The notes under the pieces are model-generated. The model was not told the DNA's origin. It saw only the letters and a list, made by a program, of their open reading frames with translations, and ran no database searches. Made by a program: the position numbers and the translations under genes. Positions 50,316 through 58,931 of a stretch of DNA of 64,000 bases are shown piece by piece. Numbering within the stretch: the first letter of the stretch is position 1; every line of letters starts with the position of its first letter. Origin of the DNA: an uncultured Candidatus Saccharibacteria bacterium (GTDB taxonomy: Bacteria; Patescibacteriota; Saccharimonadia; Saccharimonadales; Saccharimonadaceae); NCBI GenBank assembly GCA_946222005.1, contig CAMIHP010000001.1:145472-209471 (forward strand), given 5' to 3'.

Positions 50316-51059
50316 ATGGAAGCAACAGATTCTATCATCACCGTCAGCCATTTTTCGATGAAATTTGGCAAGACCAGCGTCATCGACGACCTCAGTTTTG
50401 AGGTAAAACGCGGCGAGACGTTTGGGTTTTTGGGGAGTAACGGCTCGGGCAAGACCACCACGATCCGCTCACTCCTCGGTATTTATCAACCAACTGGTGG
50501 CAAGCTGCTCATCGATGGCAAGCCATATTCTGTCTCGGGCGATGTCAAGCTTGGCTATCTGCCAGAGGAGCGTGGCCTCTACAAGAAGGAGAGCGTCATC
50601 GACACGATGATCTACTTTGGCCAACTCAAGGGCCTGAGCCGCAGCGAAGCACGCAGCAAGTCACTCGCCTTCCTCGAGCGAGTTGGCCTGGCCGACAAAG
50701 CCAAGACCCGCCTGGACAAGCTCAGTGGTGGCCAGCAACAAAAGGTTCAGCTCGGCATCACCATCATCAACGACCCAGAGCTCATCATTCTCGACGAACC
50801 CACCAAGGGCTTCGACCCGGTCAACCGGCGCTTGCTCATGGAGATCATTGAGGAGCACCAAGCCAAAGGTGCCACAGTGGTGATGATCACCCACCAGATG
50901 GACGAAGTTGAGCGCTTGTGCGACCGCATCTTGCTGCTCAAAGACGGCGTGGCTCATGCCTATGGTACAGTAGACGAGGTACGCGCGCAGTTTGGCGGCA
51001 AATCGCTCGACGATATCTTCATCCAGGTCTATAGCCAGCCCAGCAAGGAGGACAACTAA
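50316..51059 (+). CDS. ABC transporter ATP-binding protein (ABC-2, NatA-like)
   Basis: 247 residues. Walker A GSNGSGKTTT, a Q-loop region with GYLPEERGLYKKESV (the LPEERGLY segment is typical of NatA/YhaQ-type exporters), signature LSGGQQQKVQLG, Walker B LIILDEPTKGFDPVN and switch His in MITHQM. Pairs with the permease encoded next. ATG lies six bases after TATGAT. Confidence 0.95.
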   Translation: MEATDSIITVSHFSMKFGKTSVIDDLSFEVKRGETFGFLGSNGSGKTTTIRSLLGIYQPTGGKLLIDGKPYSVSGDVKLGYLPEERGLYKKESVIDTMIYFGQLKGLSRSEARSKSLAFLERVGLADKAKTRLDKLSGGQQQKVQLGITIINDPELIILDEPTKGFDPVNRRLLMEIIEEHQAKGATVVMITHQMDEVERLCDRILLLKDGVAHAYGTVDEVRAQFGGKSLDDIFIQVYSQPSKEDN

Positions 51060-51060
51060 T

Positions 51061-52275
51061 ATGCATAATTTATCTACCGTCATCCGGTTCGAGATTACTC
51101 GCTCACTCAAGAAGAAGTCGTTTTGGCTTGCGGCAATCAGCTTCCCGCTGGTGTTTGCCGTGCTCTTTGGGGTTATCTTCCTCTCTAATAAAGCTTCGGC
51201 CGATGCTGCCAAGAACCTTGAGAAGCAGTCCTTTAGCTTTGCCGTGACGGATGAGTCGAAGCTCATCAAGCCAGAGCTGCTTGCCGCTACCAAGGCTCAG
51301 CCTGTCACTGCCGCGGACAAAGACGCTACCATCAAGCGAGTCCAAGAAGGCAAGCTCGACGCCTACATCTACTACCCCAAAGACATCGCCAAAGAACGGG
51401 TGGAAGTCTATGGTAAAGACGTTGGGCTCTTTGACAACGGCCGCTATAGTGGTATTGCCACCAGTCTACTCTCTAACTCTGTCCAATCAGAGGTCAGCCC
51501 AGCAGTGCGCATGGTCATCCAAGACAAGGTCAATACCAAAAACACCGTCTACAAAAATGGCAAAGAATACAATGCCATCAATGAGATGATCCTACCTGGG
51601 CTCTTCTTGGTGCTGTTCTACTTCCTCATTAGCTTCTTTGGCAACCAAATGCTCACCAGCACAACGGAGGAAAAGGAAAACCGTGTCATCGAGATGATCC
51701 TCACCACGGTGCACGCTCGCACGCTCATCATCGGCAAGATTATCTCGCTCATCGTCCTGGCGTTTATCCAAGGGCTGCTCGTTATTTTGCCAGTGCTCAT
51801 TGCCTATATCTTCTTCAAAGACCAGCTGCAGCTGCCCGATGTCGACCTCTCGCACATTGCAGTCGACCCCGTGCGGATTGGCATTGGCTTCCTTGCCTTT
51901 GCCGCGAGCTTCCTCTTCTTCACCGGTATGTTGGTAGCAATCGGCGCTGCTGTGCCAACCGCTAAGGAAGCAGGTAGCTTCTTTGCCACCATCATGATCC
52001 TGCTCTTTGCGCCGCTCTATGCTGCTGCCATGCTCGTCTCCACGCCAGACGCGTTGCCAAGCAAGATCATCACCTACTTCCCACTCACCTCGCCCATCCC
52101 ACTCATGCTGCGCAATGCGATTGGCAACCTCAGCGCTCTAGACGCCGCCATTAGCATTAGCATCCTGACTGTCTGTGCTGCCATCGCCATCATGATGGGC
52201 GTGCGCCTCTTCCGCTTTGGTGCACTCGAGTACAGCCGCAAGCTCAGCCTGCGCGAGATCTTTACCCGCAAGTAA
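51061..52275 (+). CDS. ABC-2 type permease (NatB/YhaP-like)
   Basis: 404 residues from MHNLSTVIRFE, with AAGGAGG in the end of the ATPase gene. One helix at ~22-42, a long outer domain (~45-185), then a block of five or six helices from ~190 (LPGLFLVLFYFLISFFGNQML, ARTLIIGKIISLIVLAFIQG). The TSTTEEKENRVIEMILTTVH segment is the hallmark of this family. Exports sodium, drugs or peptides in relatives; substrate here unknown. Confidence 0.93.
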   Translation: MHNLSTVIRFEITRSLKKKSFWLAAISFPLVFAVLFGVIFLSNKASADAAKNLEKQSFSFAVTDESKLIKPELLAATKAQPVTAADKDATIKRVQEGKLDAYIYYPKDIAKERVEVYGKDVGLFDNGRYSGIATSLLSNSVQSEVSPAVRMVIQDKVNTKNTVYKNGKEYNAINEMILPGLFLVLFYFLISFFGNQMLTSTTEEKENRVIEMILTTVHARTLIIGKIISLIVLAFIQGLLVILPVLIAYIFFKDQLQLPDVDLSHIAVDPVRIGIGFLAFAASFLFFTGMLVAIGAAVPTAKEAGSFFATIMILLFAPLYAAAMLVSTPDALPSKIITYFPLTSPIPLMLRNAIGNLSALDAAISISILTVCAAIAIMMGVRLFRFGALEYSRKLSLREIFTRK

Positions 52276-52339
52276 CAGCACAGCGTGCTAACCTGCTATA
52301 GCAAGAAGCCAGTGCACTACCTCTGTTTTTGCCCCATAG

Positions 52340-52359
52340 CCCACCGCTTGGTCGGTGGG
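52340..52359 (+). terminator. Terminator of the ABC-2 operon
   Basis: CCCACCG / CGGTGGG with a six-base loop and TTTT after it. Confidence 0.8.
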
Positions 52360-52381
52360 TTTTGGGTTCAATTTTACTCCC

Positions 52382-52410
52382 TTGACAAAATAGTGTATTC
52401 TTTCTACTAT
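52382..52410 (+). promoter_or_regulatory. Sigma-70 promoter of the lipoprotein gene
   Basis: TTGACA, 17 bases, TACTAT. The best -35 box in the window; this gene, unlike the leaderless ones, has a ~35-base leader with a ribosome site. Confidence 0.85.
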
Positions 52411-52449
52411 TAACAGTGCCTATATATGATACACAAGAAAGGTCAAACC

Positions 52450-52869
52450 ATGACACGAGAACACTTCTTAGCTACTGCCCCCACCCACGAAGATGAAACC
52501 GCACCTAGCGCGGTATTGCGAGCCGCCAAAAAAGGAGCGGCTGTGATAGCATTGGTACCTGTCGCCATACTTAGCGTAACTGGCTGCTCAAACAGCGAGA
52601 GCTCAGCACCTGCTACTGCTAACAGCGAAGAGTGGACACAGGTGTGGGATGATGGATTTGGCGTTGAGCTCGACAGTCCTGGCAAGCGATGTGACGGTCC
52701 AAATCTTGTCTACAGGAGTGGAGGCCGTGGTGGTAATATTGCAGTCTCCCCCAACGACCCCCAGTGTACCGGTAAAACGCCAGAGAACATCGCGGGCACT
52801 CCGAGCCCAGAGGCCACTGCCACCGACCTAGCTACGGCAATCCCAACGCCACTGCCAACACACAAATAG
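52450..52869 (+). CDS. Putative lipoprotein
   Basis: 139 residues from MTREHFLAT with an AAAGG site; an upstream ATG adds eight residues. A long N-region (~30 residues) leads to a hydrophobic stretch and lipobox LSVTGC, so the mature protein would start at Cys with a lipid anchor. The outer part is ~90 residues with two more Cys (KRCDGP, PQCTG) that could pair, and a Thr/Pro-rich end. Not recognised beyond that. Confidence 0.75.
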   Translation: MTREHFLATAPTHEDETAPSAVLRAAKKGAAVIALVPVAILSVTGCSNSESSAPATANSEEWTQVWDDGFGVELDSPGKRCDGPNLVYRSGGRGGNIAVSPNDPQCTGKTPENIAGTPSPEATATDLATAIPTPLPTHK

Positions 52870-52894
52870 CCTCATTAGATCACCACAAGCCAAG

Positions 52895-52920
52895 CACTCC
52901 GTATACTCTGCGGAGTGTTT
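52895..52920 (+). terminator. Terminator after the lipoprotein gene
   Basis: CACTCCG / CGGAGTG with T-rich tail; it also sits just beyond the stop of the convergent VirB6-like gene. Confidence 0.75.
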
Positions 52921-52928
52921 TATATATT

Positions 52929-55919
52929 CTACCCCTGCGGCCGCTCTGCATATCGCTCATACACAGCACGGTTGGCGGCGTTGGTGTTGCGACGGAGCTC
53001 TGGAGTGTTGAGAATGCGGTAAGCATCGTGGCGAAGGGCTTGGTGACGCTCAGCATAGGCTTGGTCGAAAGTCGGCTCAATGGCAGCCCGCTTCTCGGGC
53101 GAGAGGGTGCGAAGGTACGAGTCTTTGATTTGCTGGTAGTCGGGCAAGTCGGGGATGCTATAGATCAGCTCTAGCGCGCCATCATTTGCCCCTGCGAAGT
53201 TCTCTGCCTTGAGCCGCCCCTCAAAGACCTGGCGCAGTGAGTGCATCTTCTCGGCAGCCGCACCATTGTATTCGCCGCGCAAGATTGCATCGTACGTCGC
53301 GTCATTCACGAATGGCACCGCACTTGCCACCCCAGAGGCCACCGCCTCAGCCGAGACAGTGGCGCGGGCATCGTAGTTATACCCCTGGCGCACCTGCACC
53401 GTGCCATCGTCTGCCACATATTCGATCTCGCGGCCGGTCTCGCGGATAATCTCGCGCTTTTGGCTAGCCGAGCCGGCGCGGAATTGGTGCTCGATGGCCG
53501 CCTCCTTGACGTACTCATTATCTGCCCGGAACGTGTGCTGGTTGCCACTGGCATCGGTGAGGGTGATGGCAGTATCGCCCGTGGCAGCCATAGCTTGCCA
53601 TTGGCTACTATTGAGCTTAAAGTGGCGCATCAGCTGGTCTTCGGCCGCAACATGCTCGCCAAACTCCTTGCGCAGCCGCGCCGTCTGGCCTGCCACCATC
53701 AAATTCTTATGCCCTACCCCTGTGGCGTAGTCTTGCAGCGTCTGGCCATCGACCATCCGGCGGCGCAAGGCAATGCCATCGCCATCGCGCAGCACCACAC
53801 CATCAGCATTAGCCACTGCCCCATCAGCCAAAAGCTCACGGTCAATCTTCGCCCGCACTTCGCGCTGCGCCATCGCACTGCGGATCTCCGTTAGCGCACC
53901 CACCTCGGCTGCCGCATAAGCGCGTCGCCCCAGACCATGGCTCAAGCCAGCCGGTACCTCACCACCAAGCTTCAGCTCATCATAGAGCGTATCCAGCTTA
54001 TGGGCGGCATTCTTGGCTTCATCAGTGGTGAGCTGGGTATTGAGCGCTCGCTGCTTCAGCTCATCATCGTGCAAGAGGCGTGCGTTCCAGGCTCGGTCGC
54101 GCCGCGCTGCTCCCTCCTTGCCACGCAGGTCGGTGTAGCGGTTATATTCATCATTGCTCCGCCCTACCGCCGATAAGTCGGCCATTGTTTCAAAGCGCTT
54201 CGTATAAGCATCGGTTCGCTGCTGAATAGCGCGCTTCTTCAGGGCCCGCCGCCGCGCCGCATTACCCAGCCAGTTGCGCTGCGCATCGCCAGCCAGCACG
54301 CGCGATTTGCGCAGGTCTGCCCGCTGCTGCGCCCAAGTCCGCGTCCGGTCGACAATGCCACGCCGTGGATCATTCATAATCGCACCCAGCCGCCCCAGCA
54401 GCGAGCCACTCATCCGCACCACAAAGGGCGTTAGCACCAGTGGCACTACCTGCACTGCCAGGCCAAGGATGATCAGGTTGAGATTATTCGCATCCTTACC
54501 ATTAGTCAGGATAGCCACTCCTGCCAGGCGCGACCCACCAAACAATATCGACATCAGTGGAAACATCAGCATCATCGTCATAAAGAGATCCTTCCACTTA
54601 TCAAAATACTTCTCTGTACTAGGCAGTACATGCATTAAGAAAGCAAATGGTGAGACAATGACAAGAATCGTGATGAGCGCCTGACGCGCCGCAATAATCA
54701 CCGCAGCGATGATAACTGCCAGCAGCACACCGACCAGCAGCGGAATAGCCATTGCCAATGCCCCATCGGTCGCGCCCACCAGTGCACTCACTCCCACCAC
54801 TGCACCTACTGCACCAGCGCTACCCGTCAGCAGAGCACTCATGACATTAGGCCACGTGATTTTGTTAAGCGTATTATAATCTGCCCCATTAACCGTTGAG
54901 GCAATATTAACAAACAGCTGCTGCAGTTGGAAGCCAAGTATATTGGAAATATCGATCGCCGCCGCACACAGCCAAAACGACATATTAACGACGATAATCG
55001 ACACAACAAGGCGCGGAAACATCTTCTTGATGCCATAATTGCTAATGCCAACACTGGTAACTTGCGAATAAATGACGATGAGCGAGACGATGATGAAGGC
55101 GATGTTGGCCAAGTCGCGCATGATCGCCCAAAAGCGAAAGAGTGTGCCATCGCCACTGGACTGCAGCGGCTGCACCGCCAAGTACTGCGCCACCTGCTGG
55201 TACAGCTGGTCAGTAATCCACGCCATGAAGTTACTCACTGGGCAGACAATCCAGCCAATACTTCCCAGCGCTGTGCCACTACAACTGGTCGTGGCACCAT
55301 CATCTTTATCTGCTTGCTCAGCGGGTTTGTCTTGGGCTTGTTGGTCGTTATTTTGATTATTATTTTGGTTGTTTCCCGCCGCTTGGCCGTTATTCTCGCC
55401 ATTTTGGCCGTTGGCATTGTTCTGATCATTACCAGCGTTTTGCCCGGCTTGACCACCGTTATTTTGGTTATTCTGGTTGTTTTGGCCACCGTTATTTTGC
55501 GGCGTGGCCTCCTGCTGCCCCGAGACGGAGATGGCGATGGCATCATCCATCTTGTTGTACGTATCTGGCTCAACAAAGATATATTCCACATACGTCGCTT
55601 CCTTGGCACGTAGTGGGTCGCTACCAGCCGGGAAGATGATGGTCTGGCGCCGGTTGGTCGTTGGTGTATATTCGTAGAGGTGCACACCAGCGGGTAGGCC
55701 GCGATCTGCCACCCCTTTGTCGCTCCCTCGGTATGGTTTGAAGGTATTATGACGAAAGATAAGGTTCTCGCCCTGGCGCTGCGCCGTCTCAGCAGCATAC
55801 ACCGGCACAGGGGTAGCGAGCGTGAGCCCTAAGAGTACCGTCACTAATAGTGCCAGCCACCCCGTATATTGCCGCAGACAACCCCTCGCCCGCGCAACCA
55901 CTCGCCACGCTCTGTTCAT
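52929..55919 (-). CDS. VirB6/TrbL-like membrane protein with long cytoplasmic domain
   Basis: 996 residues from MNRAWRVVARA. Signal-type helix ~20-42, an outer beta-rich part, then an Asn/Gln/Gly-rich stretch (~140-205, NNQNN repeats). Core ~250-510: about six to eight hydrophobic helices (ANIAFIIVSLIVIYSQVTSVG, IKKMFPRLVVSIIVVNMSFW, QALITILVIVSPFAFLMHVLP, the segment typical of TrbL/VirB6). The final ~470 residues are charged, helical and soluble (RTRTWAQQRADLRKSRVLAG, RYTDLRGKEGAARRDRAW). A VirB6-like channel component; the size of the soluble part is unusual. It faces the pilin array on the other strand. No good ribosome site; start is approximate. Confidence 0.8.
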   Translation of the reverse strand: MNRAWRVVARARGCLRQYTGWLALLVTVLLGLTLATPVPVYAAETAQRQGENLIFRHNTFKPYRGSDKGVADRGLPAGVHLYEYTPTTNRRQTIIFPAGSDPLRAKEATYVEYIFVEPDTYNKMDDAIAISVSGQQEATPQNNGGQNNQNNQNNGGQAGQNAGNDQNNANGQNGENNGQAAGNNQNNNQNNDQQAQDKPAEQADKDDGATTSCSGTALGSIGWIVCPVSNFMAWITDQLYQQVAQYLAVQPLQSSGDGTLFRFWAIMRDLANIAFIIVSLIVIYSQVTSVGISNYGIKKMFPRLVVSIIVVNMSFWLCAAAIDISNILGFQLQQLFVNIASTVNGADYNTLNKITWPNVMSALLTGSAGAVGAVVGVSALVGATDGALAMAIPLLVGVLLAVIIAAVIIAARQALITILVIVSPFAFLMHVLPSTEKYFDKWKDLFMTMMLMFPLMSILFGGSRLAGVAILTNGKDANNLNLIILGLAVQVVPLVLTPFVVRMSGSLLGRLGAIMNDPRRGIVDRTRTWAQQRADLRKSRVLAGDAQRNWLGNAARRRALKKRAIQQRTDAYTKRFETMADLSAVGRSNDEYNRYTDLRGKEGAARRDRAWNARLLHDDELKQRALNTQLTTDEAKNAAHKLDTLYDELKLGGEVPAGLSHGLGRRAYAAAEVGALTEIRSAMAQREVRAKIDRELLADGAVANADGVVLRDGDGIALRRRMVDGQTLQDYATGVGHKNLMVAGQTARLRKEFGEHVAAEDQLMRHFKLNSSQWQAMAATGDTAITLTDASGNQHTFRADNEYVKEAAIEHQFRAGSASQKREIIRETGREIEYVADDGTVQVRQGYNYDARATVSAEAVASGVASAVPFVNDATYDAILRGEYNGAAAEKMHSLRQVFEGRLKAENFAGANDGALELIYSIPDLPDYQQIKDSYLRTLSPEKRAAIEPTFDQAYAERHQALRHDAYRILNTPELRRNTNAANRAVYERYAERPQG

Positions 55920-56260
55920 GTCTTGTTCGACATTAGCATAATATCGCACAGTGGTCAAGTTTTTGCTGCCTGCATATCAAACCGTATCTATTGCGCAACC
56001 CCTTCTAGCGTTATACGGGCTGCTATTGGCGAATAATCCTACCCCTGTGCAGAGCTAAAAATTATCACTATTTATTTCATCTCTCACAAAGCAACCCAAG
56101 CAAAAGCGAACTAACCCAGAAAATATCGACCTTGTAACCCAAATTATGCACCACGACACCAACGCCACCATTCAGTCCTTCGCTCCTACTCTGTTCGCAC
56201 CCCACCCCAGTCTTTACAACACCGCTCATATCGTATACACTACAGCGTAGGAATAGTATC
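55920..56260. other. Divergent promoter region of the VirB6-like gene and pilin array
   Basis: No gene. It holds the ACCCCTGT motif at 56041 and a GTATACACT-type -10 region with AGGA before the first pilin gene. Confidence 0.5.
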
Positions 56261-56665
56261 ATGAAATATAAGCGATTGATCTTGGGCTTCGGTGCAATGC
56301 TGGCGATCTTTGCCGGTAGTATTGCTGCGCCAGTGCAGGTGATGGCGGCCCCAGGGAGTGGATGCAATGTGTTAGACTTCGACAAAGTACGATGCGTCTC
56401 AAATAGCGACAACGATGCTCTCGGCCAAGAAAACATCATCAATACTTTAAAGGGTATTTTAAAGTTGTTAACAATTGGTGTTGGTGTTGCTGCAGTAGGC
56501 GGCTTAACATATGCTGGCATCCTCTACTCAAGTGCAAGTGGTGATGCACAACAGACCGCAAAAGCAAAGAGTATCATCACAAATGTTATTGTTGGTGTTT
56601 TGGCTTTTGCTGTAATGAGTATTGTTATTAACTTCCTCGTACCGGGAGGTATTATTACATCATGA
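56261..56665 (+). CDS. VirB2/TrbC-like pilin subunit, gene 1 of 6
   Basis: 134 residues. Cleavable signal (~1-30, ending VMAAPG), a short loop with two Cys (GCNVLD, VRCVS), then two membrane helices (LLTIGVGVAAVGGLTYAGILY and ITNVIVGVLAFAVMSIVINFL) joined by SSASGDAQQTAKAKS. The joint matches the others in this run (small residues, then A-K/R-N). VirB2/TrbC proteins form the pilus of type IV secretion. Its stop overlaps the next start (ATGA). Lower GC than the surrounding genes. Confidence 0.82.
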   Translation: MKYKRLILGFGAMLAIFAGSIAAPVQVMAAPGSGCNVLDFDKVRCVSNSDNDALGQENIINTLKGILKLLTIGVGVAAVGGLTYAGILYSSASGDAQQTAKAKSIITNVIVGVLAFAVMSIVINFLVPGGIITS

Positions 56666-57069
56666 AAAAACATATCGTTGCCTATGCCCTTATGGTTATT
56701 GCAGGTCTATCTATTATTGCTCCACCCTCTCCAGCACAAGCTGCAGCGCCCTGCTCTCCACCAAATTTCCTTGGTATACCAGCTTGGTATCGTGGCCTCC
56801 AGGACAAGAGCGATTGCGCAAACATAAAGAAAGTAGGCGTAGAAACCTATTTTCTCACTATCGGCCTAAACGTACTGCAGGGGGCAATGGTTATTGTTGC
56901 TTATGTCACAGTCGGGTTTATTATCAAAGGCGGGTACATGTATATAGTTAGTGCTGGAAATCCAGAATCAATGGCAAAAGCAAAAAACACCATTAGGGAC
57001 GCTTTAATTGGACTCGTCATTGCAATATCTGCAGCAGCAATCGTTAATATGGTGGCAGGAGTTATTTAA
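56662..57069 (+). CDS. VirB2/TrbC-like pilin subunit, gene 2 of 6
   Basis: 135 residues. Signal peptide (~1-28, ending AQAAAP), outer loop with two Cys (PCSPPN, DCANIK), helix 1 (LNVLQGAMVIVAYVTVGFII), joint VSAGNPESMAKAKNTIRDA, helix 2 (LIGLVIAISAAAIVNMVAGV). The AKAKNTI element recurs in genes 1 and 3-6 as AKSIIT, AKNALL, ARNTIL or AKNTIL. Overlaps both neighbours by a few bases (ATGA upstream, TAATG downstream). Confidence 0.82.
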   Translation: MKKHIVAYALMVIAGLSIIAPPSPAQAAAPCSPPNFLGIPAWYRGLQDKSDCANIKKVGVETYFLTIGLNVLQGAMVIVAYVTVGFIIKGGYMYIVSAGNPESMAKAKNTIRDALIGLVIAISAAAIVNMVAGVI

Positions 57070-57377
57070 TGTTCACACATTTTTTTGCAACAACAGATAA
57101 ACTCCGTGAGATCAGAGCGTCAGAAATAGGCTATCACAGCAGTGCTCATAACAGTTCTATCATAAAAGATATTCTCAATGTAGCCTATATATGGGGTGGT
57201 ATTATTGCAGTAATAGCCATCATTATTGCAGGGTTTATGTATGCTACCTCCCAAGATGATCCTAACCAAATTCGAAGAGCAAAAAATGCCCTATTAGCTG
57301 CCTGTGTCGGCTTGGCTGTTATTCTTCTTGCTTTTGTCATCACTAACACTGTTATAAACGGAGTTCTTGGTACATGA
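57069..57377 (+). CDS. VirB2/TrbC-like pilin subunit, gene 3 of 6, no signal peptide
   Basis: 102 residues, the shortest of the run. It has no cleavable signal and no Cys; a polar N-terminus (~1-33) leads straight to helix 1 (YIWGGIIAVIAIIIAGFMYA), joint TSQDDPNQIRRAKNALLAA, helix 2 (CVGLAVILLAFVITNTVIN). It may be a different kind of subunit, for example a tip or base piece. Overlapping start and stop with genes 2 and 4. Confidence 0.78.
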   Translation: MFTHFFATTDKLREIRASEIGYHSSAHNSSIIKDILNVAYIWGGIIAVIAIIIAGFMYATSQDDPNQIRRAKNALLAACVGLAVILLAFVITNTVINGVLGT

Positions 57378-57817
57378 TTCAACTTCGAAAAAGAACTGTA
57401 TTTATTTACCTCGGTACTGTGTTATGTGTATGTTTTAGCTCTATAGCGTCAAGCACAGTTCTACTATCAGCACCATCGTACGCACACGTTAATGTTACTC
57501 AGTCGCTTCATGGTAATGAGGCGTGTAAAAATGCTACTGATAATGATGGAGAAGATGGCTGTAAAGTTGCAACTTCAAGCGGTGCTGGTGTCACCCCTGA
57601 GTCAATTGCTAAAAACGGTATTAATACTGCTCTCATCATTCTTGGTTCTGTATCGGTCCTTATGATTGTCTATGCCGGTTTTCGTTTTAGCCTAGCAGGA
57701 GGCGACCCGCAGGTAGTGAAATCTGCTCGTAATACAATTCTCTATGCAGTTGCAGGGCTAGTGATCGCTATCATGTCATATAGTGTTGTTAACTGGATAA
57801 CCGATAATCTTTTATAA
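57374..57817 (+). CDS. VirB2/TrbC-like pilin subunit, gene 4 of 6
   Basis: 147 residues. Signal (~10-36, ending PSYAHV), outer loop with a Cys pair in ACKNATDNDGEDGCKV, helix 1 (ALIILGSVSVLMIVYAGFRF), joint SLAGGDPQVVKSARNTILYA, helix 2 (AGLVIAIMSYSVVNWITDN). The joint and helix 2 closely match genes 5 and 6. Confidence 0.83.
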   Translation: MIQLRKRTVFIYLGTVLCVCFSSIASSTVLLSAPSYAHVNVTQSLHGNEACKNATDNDGEDGCKVATSSGAGVTPESIAKNGINTALIILGSVSVLMIVYAGFRFSLAGGDPQVVKSARNTILYAVAGLVIAIMSYSVVNWITDNLL

Positions 57818-57836
57818 ATTTAACTAAGGAGATCAT

Positions 57837-58280
57837 ATGAATATCGTAGCAAAAACAATTTTCGGTGCTGGAGTTTGTTCAGCTCTATTTGTTGGTTTTA
57901 TCGCCCCTTCTGTGAGTGCCCTCACACCACTGCATACTTTTGCAGATACCACTGCACAAAGCAAGATTAAAGATGGCATTAACAAGGCAGGTGGCAACGA
58001 GAATAGGATTGATGTTGGCACAGCTATTAAGAGTATTATTAACATGATGCTCTTTGCCCTCGGCGCCATTTCAGTTATTATGATCGTCATTGGTGGTATT
58101 CGCTACACTACATCCAATGGCGACTCAAACGGCATCCAGGGTGCCAAAAATACCATTCTCTACGCTATTGTCGGCCTTGTTGTGGCTATTCTCGCCTATG
58201 CCATGGTCAATTTCGTCGTTGATAACCTCGTGAGTGGCGGCAGCCAATCCACCCCAACCGCCAACTATAATTACGTTTAG
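57837..58280 (+). CDS. VirB2/TrbC-like pilin subunit, gene 5 of 6
   Basis: 147 residues with its own AAGGAGA site, so it can be translated apart from genes 1-4. Signal (~1-28, ending VSALTP), polar loop without Cys, helix 1 (MMLFALGAISVIMIVIGGIRY), joint TTSNGDSNGIQGAKNTILYA, helix 2 (IVGLVVAILAYAMVNFVVDN), Ser/Thr/Asn-rich end. Very similar to gene 6 in its last 80 residues. GC and codon use are nearer the rest of the window than genes 1-4. Confidence 0.85.
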   Translation: MNIVAKTIFGAGVCSALFVGFIAPSVSALTPLHTFADTTAQSKIKDGINKAGGNENRIDVGTAIKSIINMMLFALGAISVIMIVIGGIRYTTSNGDSNGIQGAKNTILYAIVGLVVAILAYAMVNFVVDNLVSGGSQSTPTANYNYV

Positions 58281-58397
58281 CTGCCACTATTACCTACCTC
58301 CCTTGCATTCTGCAATAAAATAGGCTCTTTTTTGGGAATTTTCTCCGTTAACTCTTAACATTTTGGCAATTTTTTGGTATATATAGATAGTACAGGT

Positions 58398-58424
58398 AGT
58401 ACAAGATGGTACTAATGCCAATAG
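58398..58424 (+). promoter_or_regulatory. TAGTAC-type dyad upstream of pilin gene 6
   Basis: Two direct TAGTAC copies and one inverted GTACTA within 30 bases, in the promoter/leader of the gene. Possible operator or leader hairpin. Confidence 0.45.
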
Positions 58425-58437
58425 AAAGGACATGACA

Positions 58438-58878
58438 ATGAAAATCAATATCAAAAAAGCTATGCTTACACTCCTCGCTGTGCCGGTGCTGGCTGCAGGT
58501 GTTGCTGGGCTGGTAGCACCACACGTTGGCGCAGCAGCTGCATCCGACAACGGTCTTGGCCTCAGGAAGGGAGTTGGCTCTGCTAAGGGGAACGACCAAG
58601 TAAGTTGTCTCTTTGGTAGCGAAAAAGAAGGCTGTACTGATGGGACTGGTATTTTCCAGACAATCGTCAACGTGATTCTCTTTATCGTTGGTGCGGTCGC
58701 CGTTATCATGATTGTGATTGGTGGTGTGCGCTACACTGTATCGAACGGTGACTCCAATGCCGTCACTGGCGCCAAGAATACCATCATGTACGCCATCGTT
58801 GGTCTTGTCGTCGCGATCATCGCTTACGCACTGGTCAACTTCGTCGTCGTCAATATCGGTGCCAACCAAGGGCAATAA
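58438..58878 (+). CDS. VirB2/TrbC-like pilin subunit, gene 6 of 6
   Basis: 146 residues; ATG two codons after an earlier one, eight bases from AAAGG. Signal (~8-35, ending VGAAAAS), outer loop with two Cys (VSCLFG, EGCTDG), helix 1 (VNVILFIVGAVAVIMIVIGG), joint VSNGDSNAVTGAKNTIMYA, helix 2 (IVGLVVAIIAYALVNFVVVN). It has a separate promoter region with TTGGCA and a TAGTAC...TAGTAC...GTACTA repeat cluster, and its own terminator, so it may be the major, independently controlled subunit. Confidence 0.86.
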   Translation: MKINIKKAMLTLLAVPVLAAGVAGLVAPHVGAAAASDNGLGLRKGVGSAKGNDQVSCLFGSEKEGCTDGTGIFQTIVNVILFIVGAVAVIMIVIGGVRYTVSNGDSNAVTGAKNTIMYAIVGLVVAIIAYALVNFVVVNIGANQGQ

Positions 58879-58908
58879 CACAACCACCTTTCTTCATTGG
58901 CTCTCTTA

Positions 58909-58931
58909 TACCACCCTCTAGCAGGGTGGTA
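58909..58931 (+). terminator. Terminator of the pilin array
   Basis: TACCACCCT / AGGGTGGTA with a five-base loop and T-rich tail, 30 bases beyond the last pilin stop. Confidence 0.85.
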
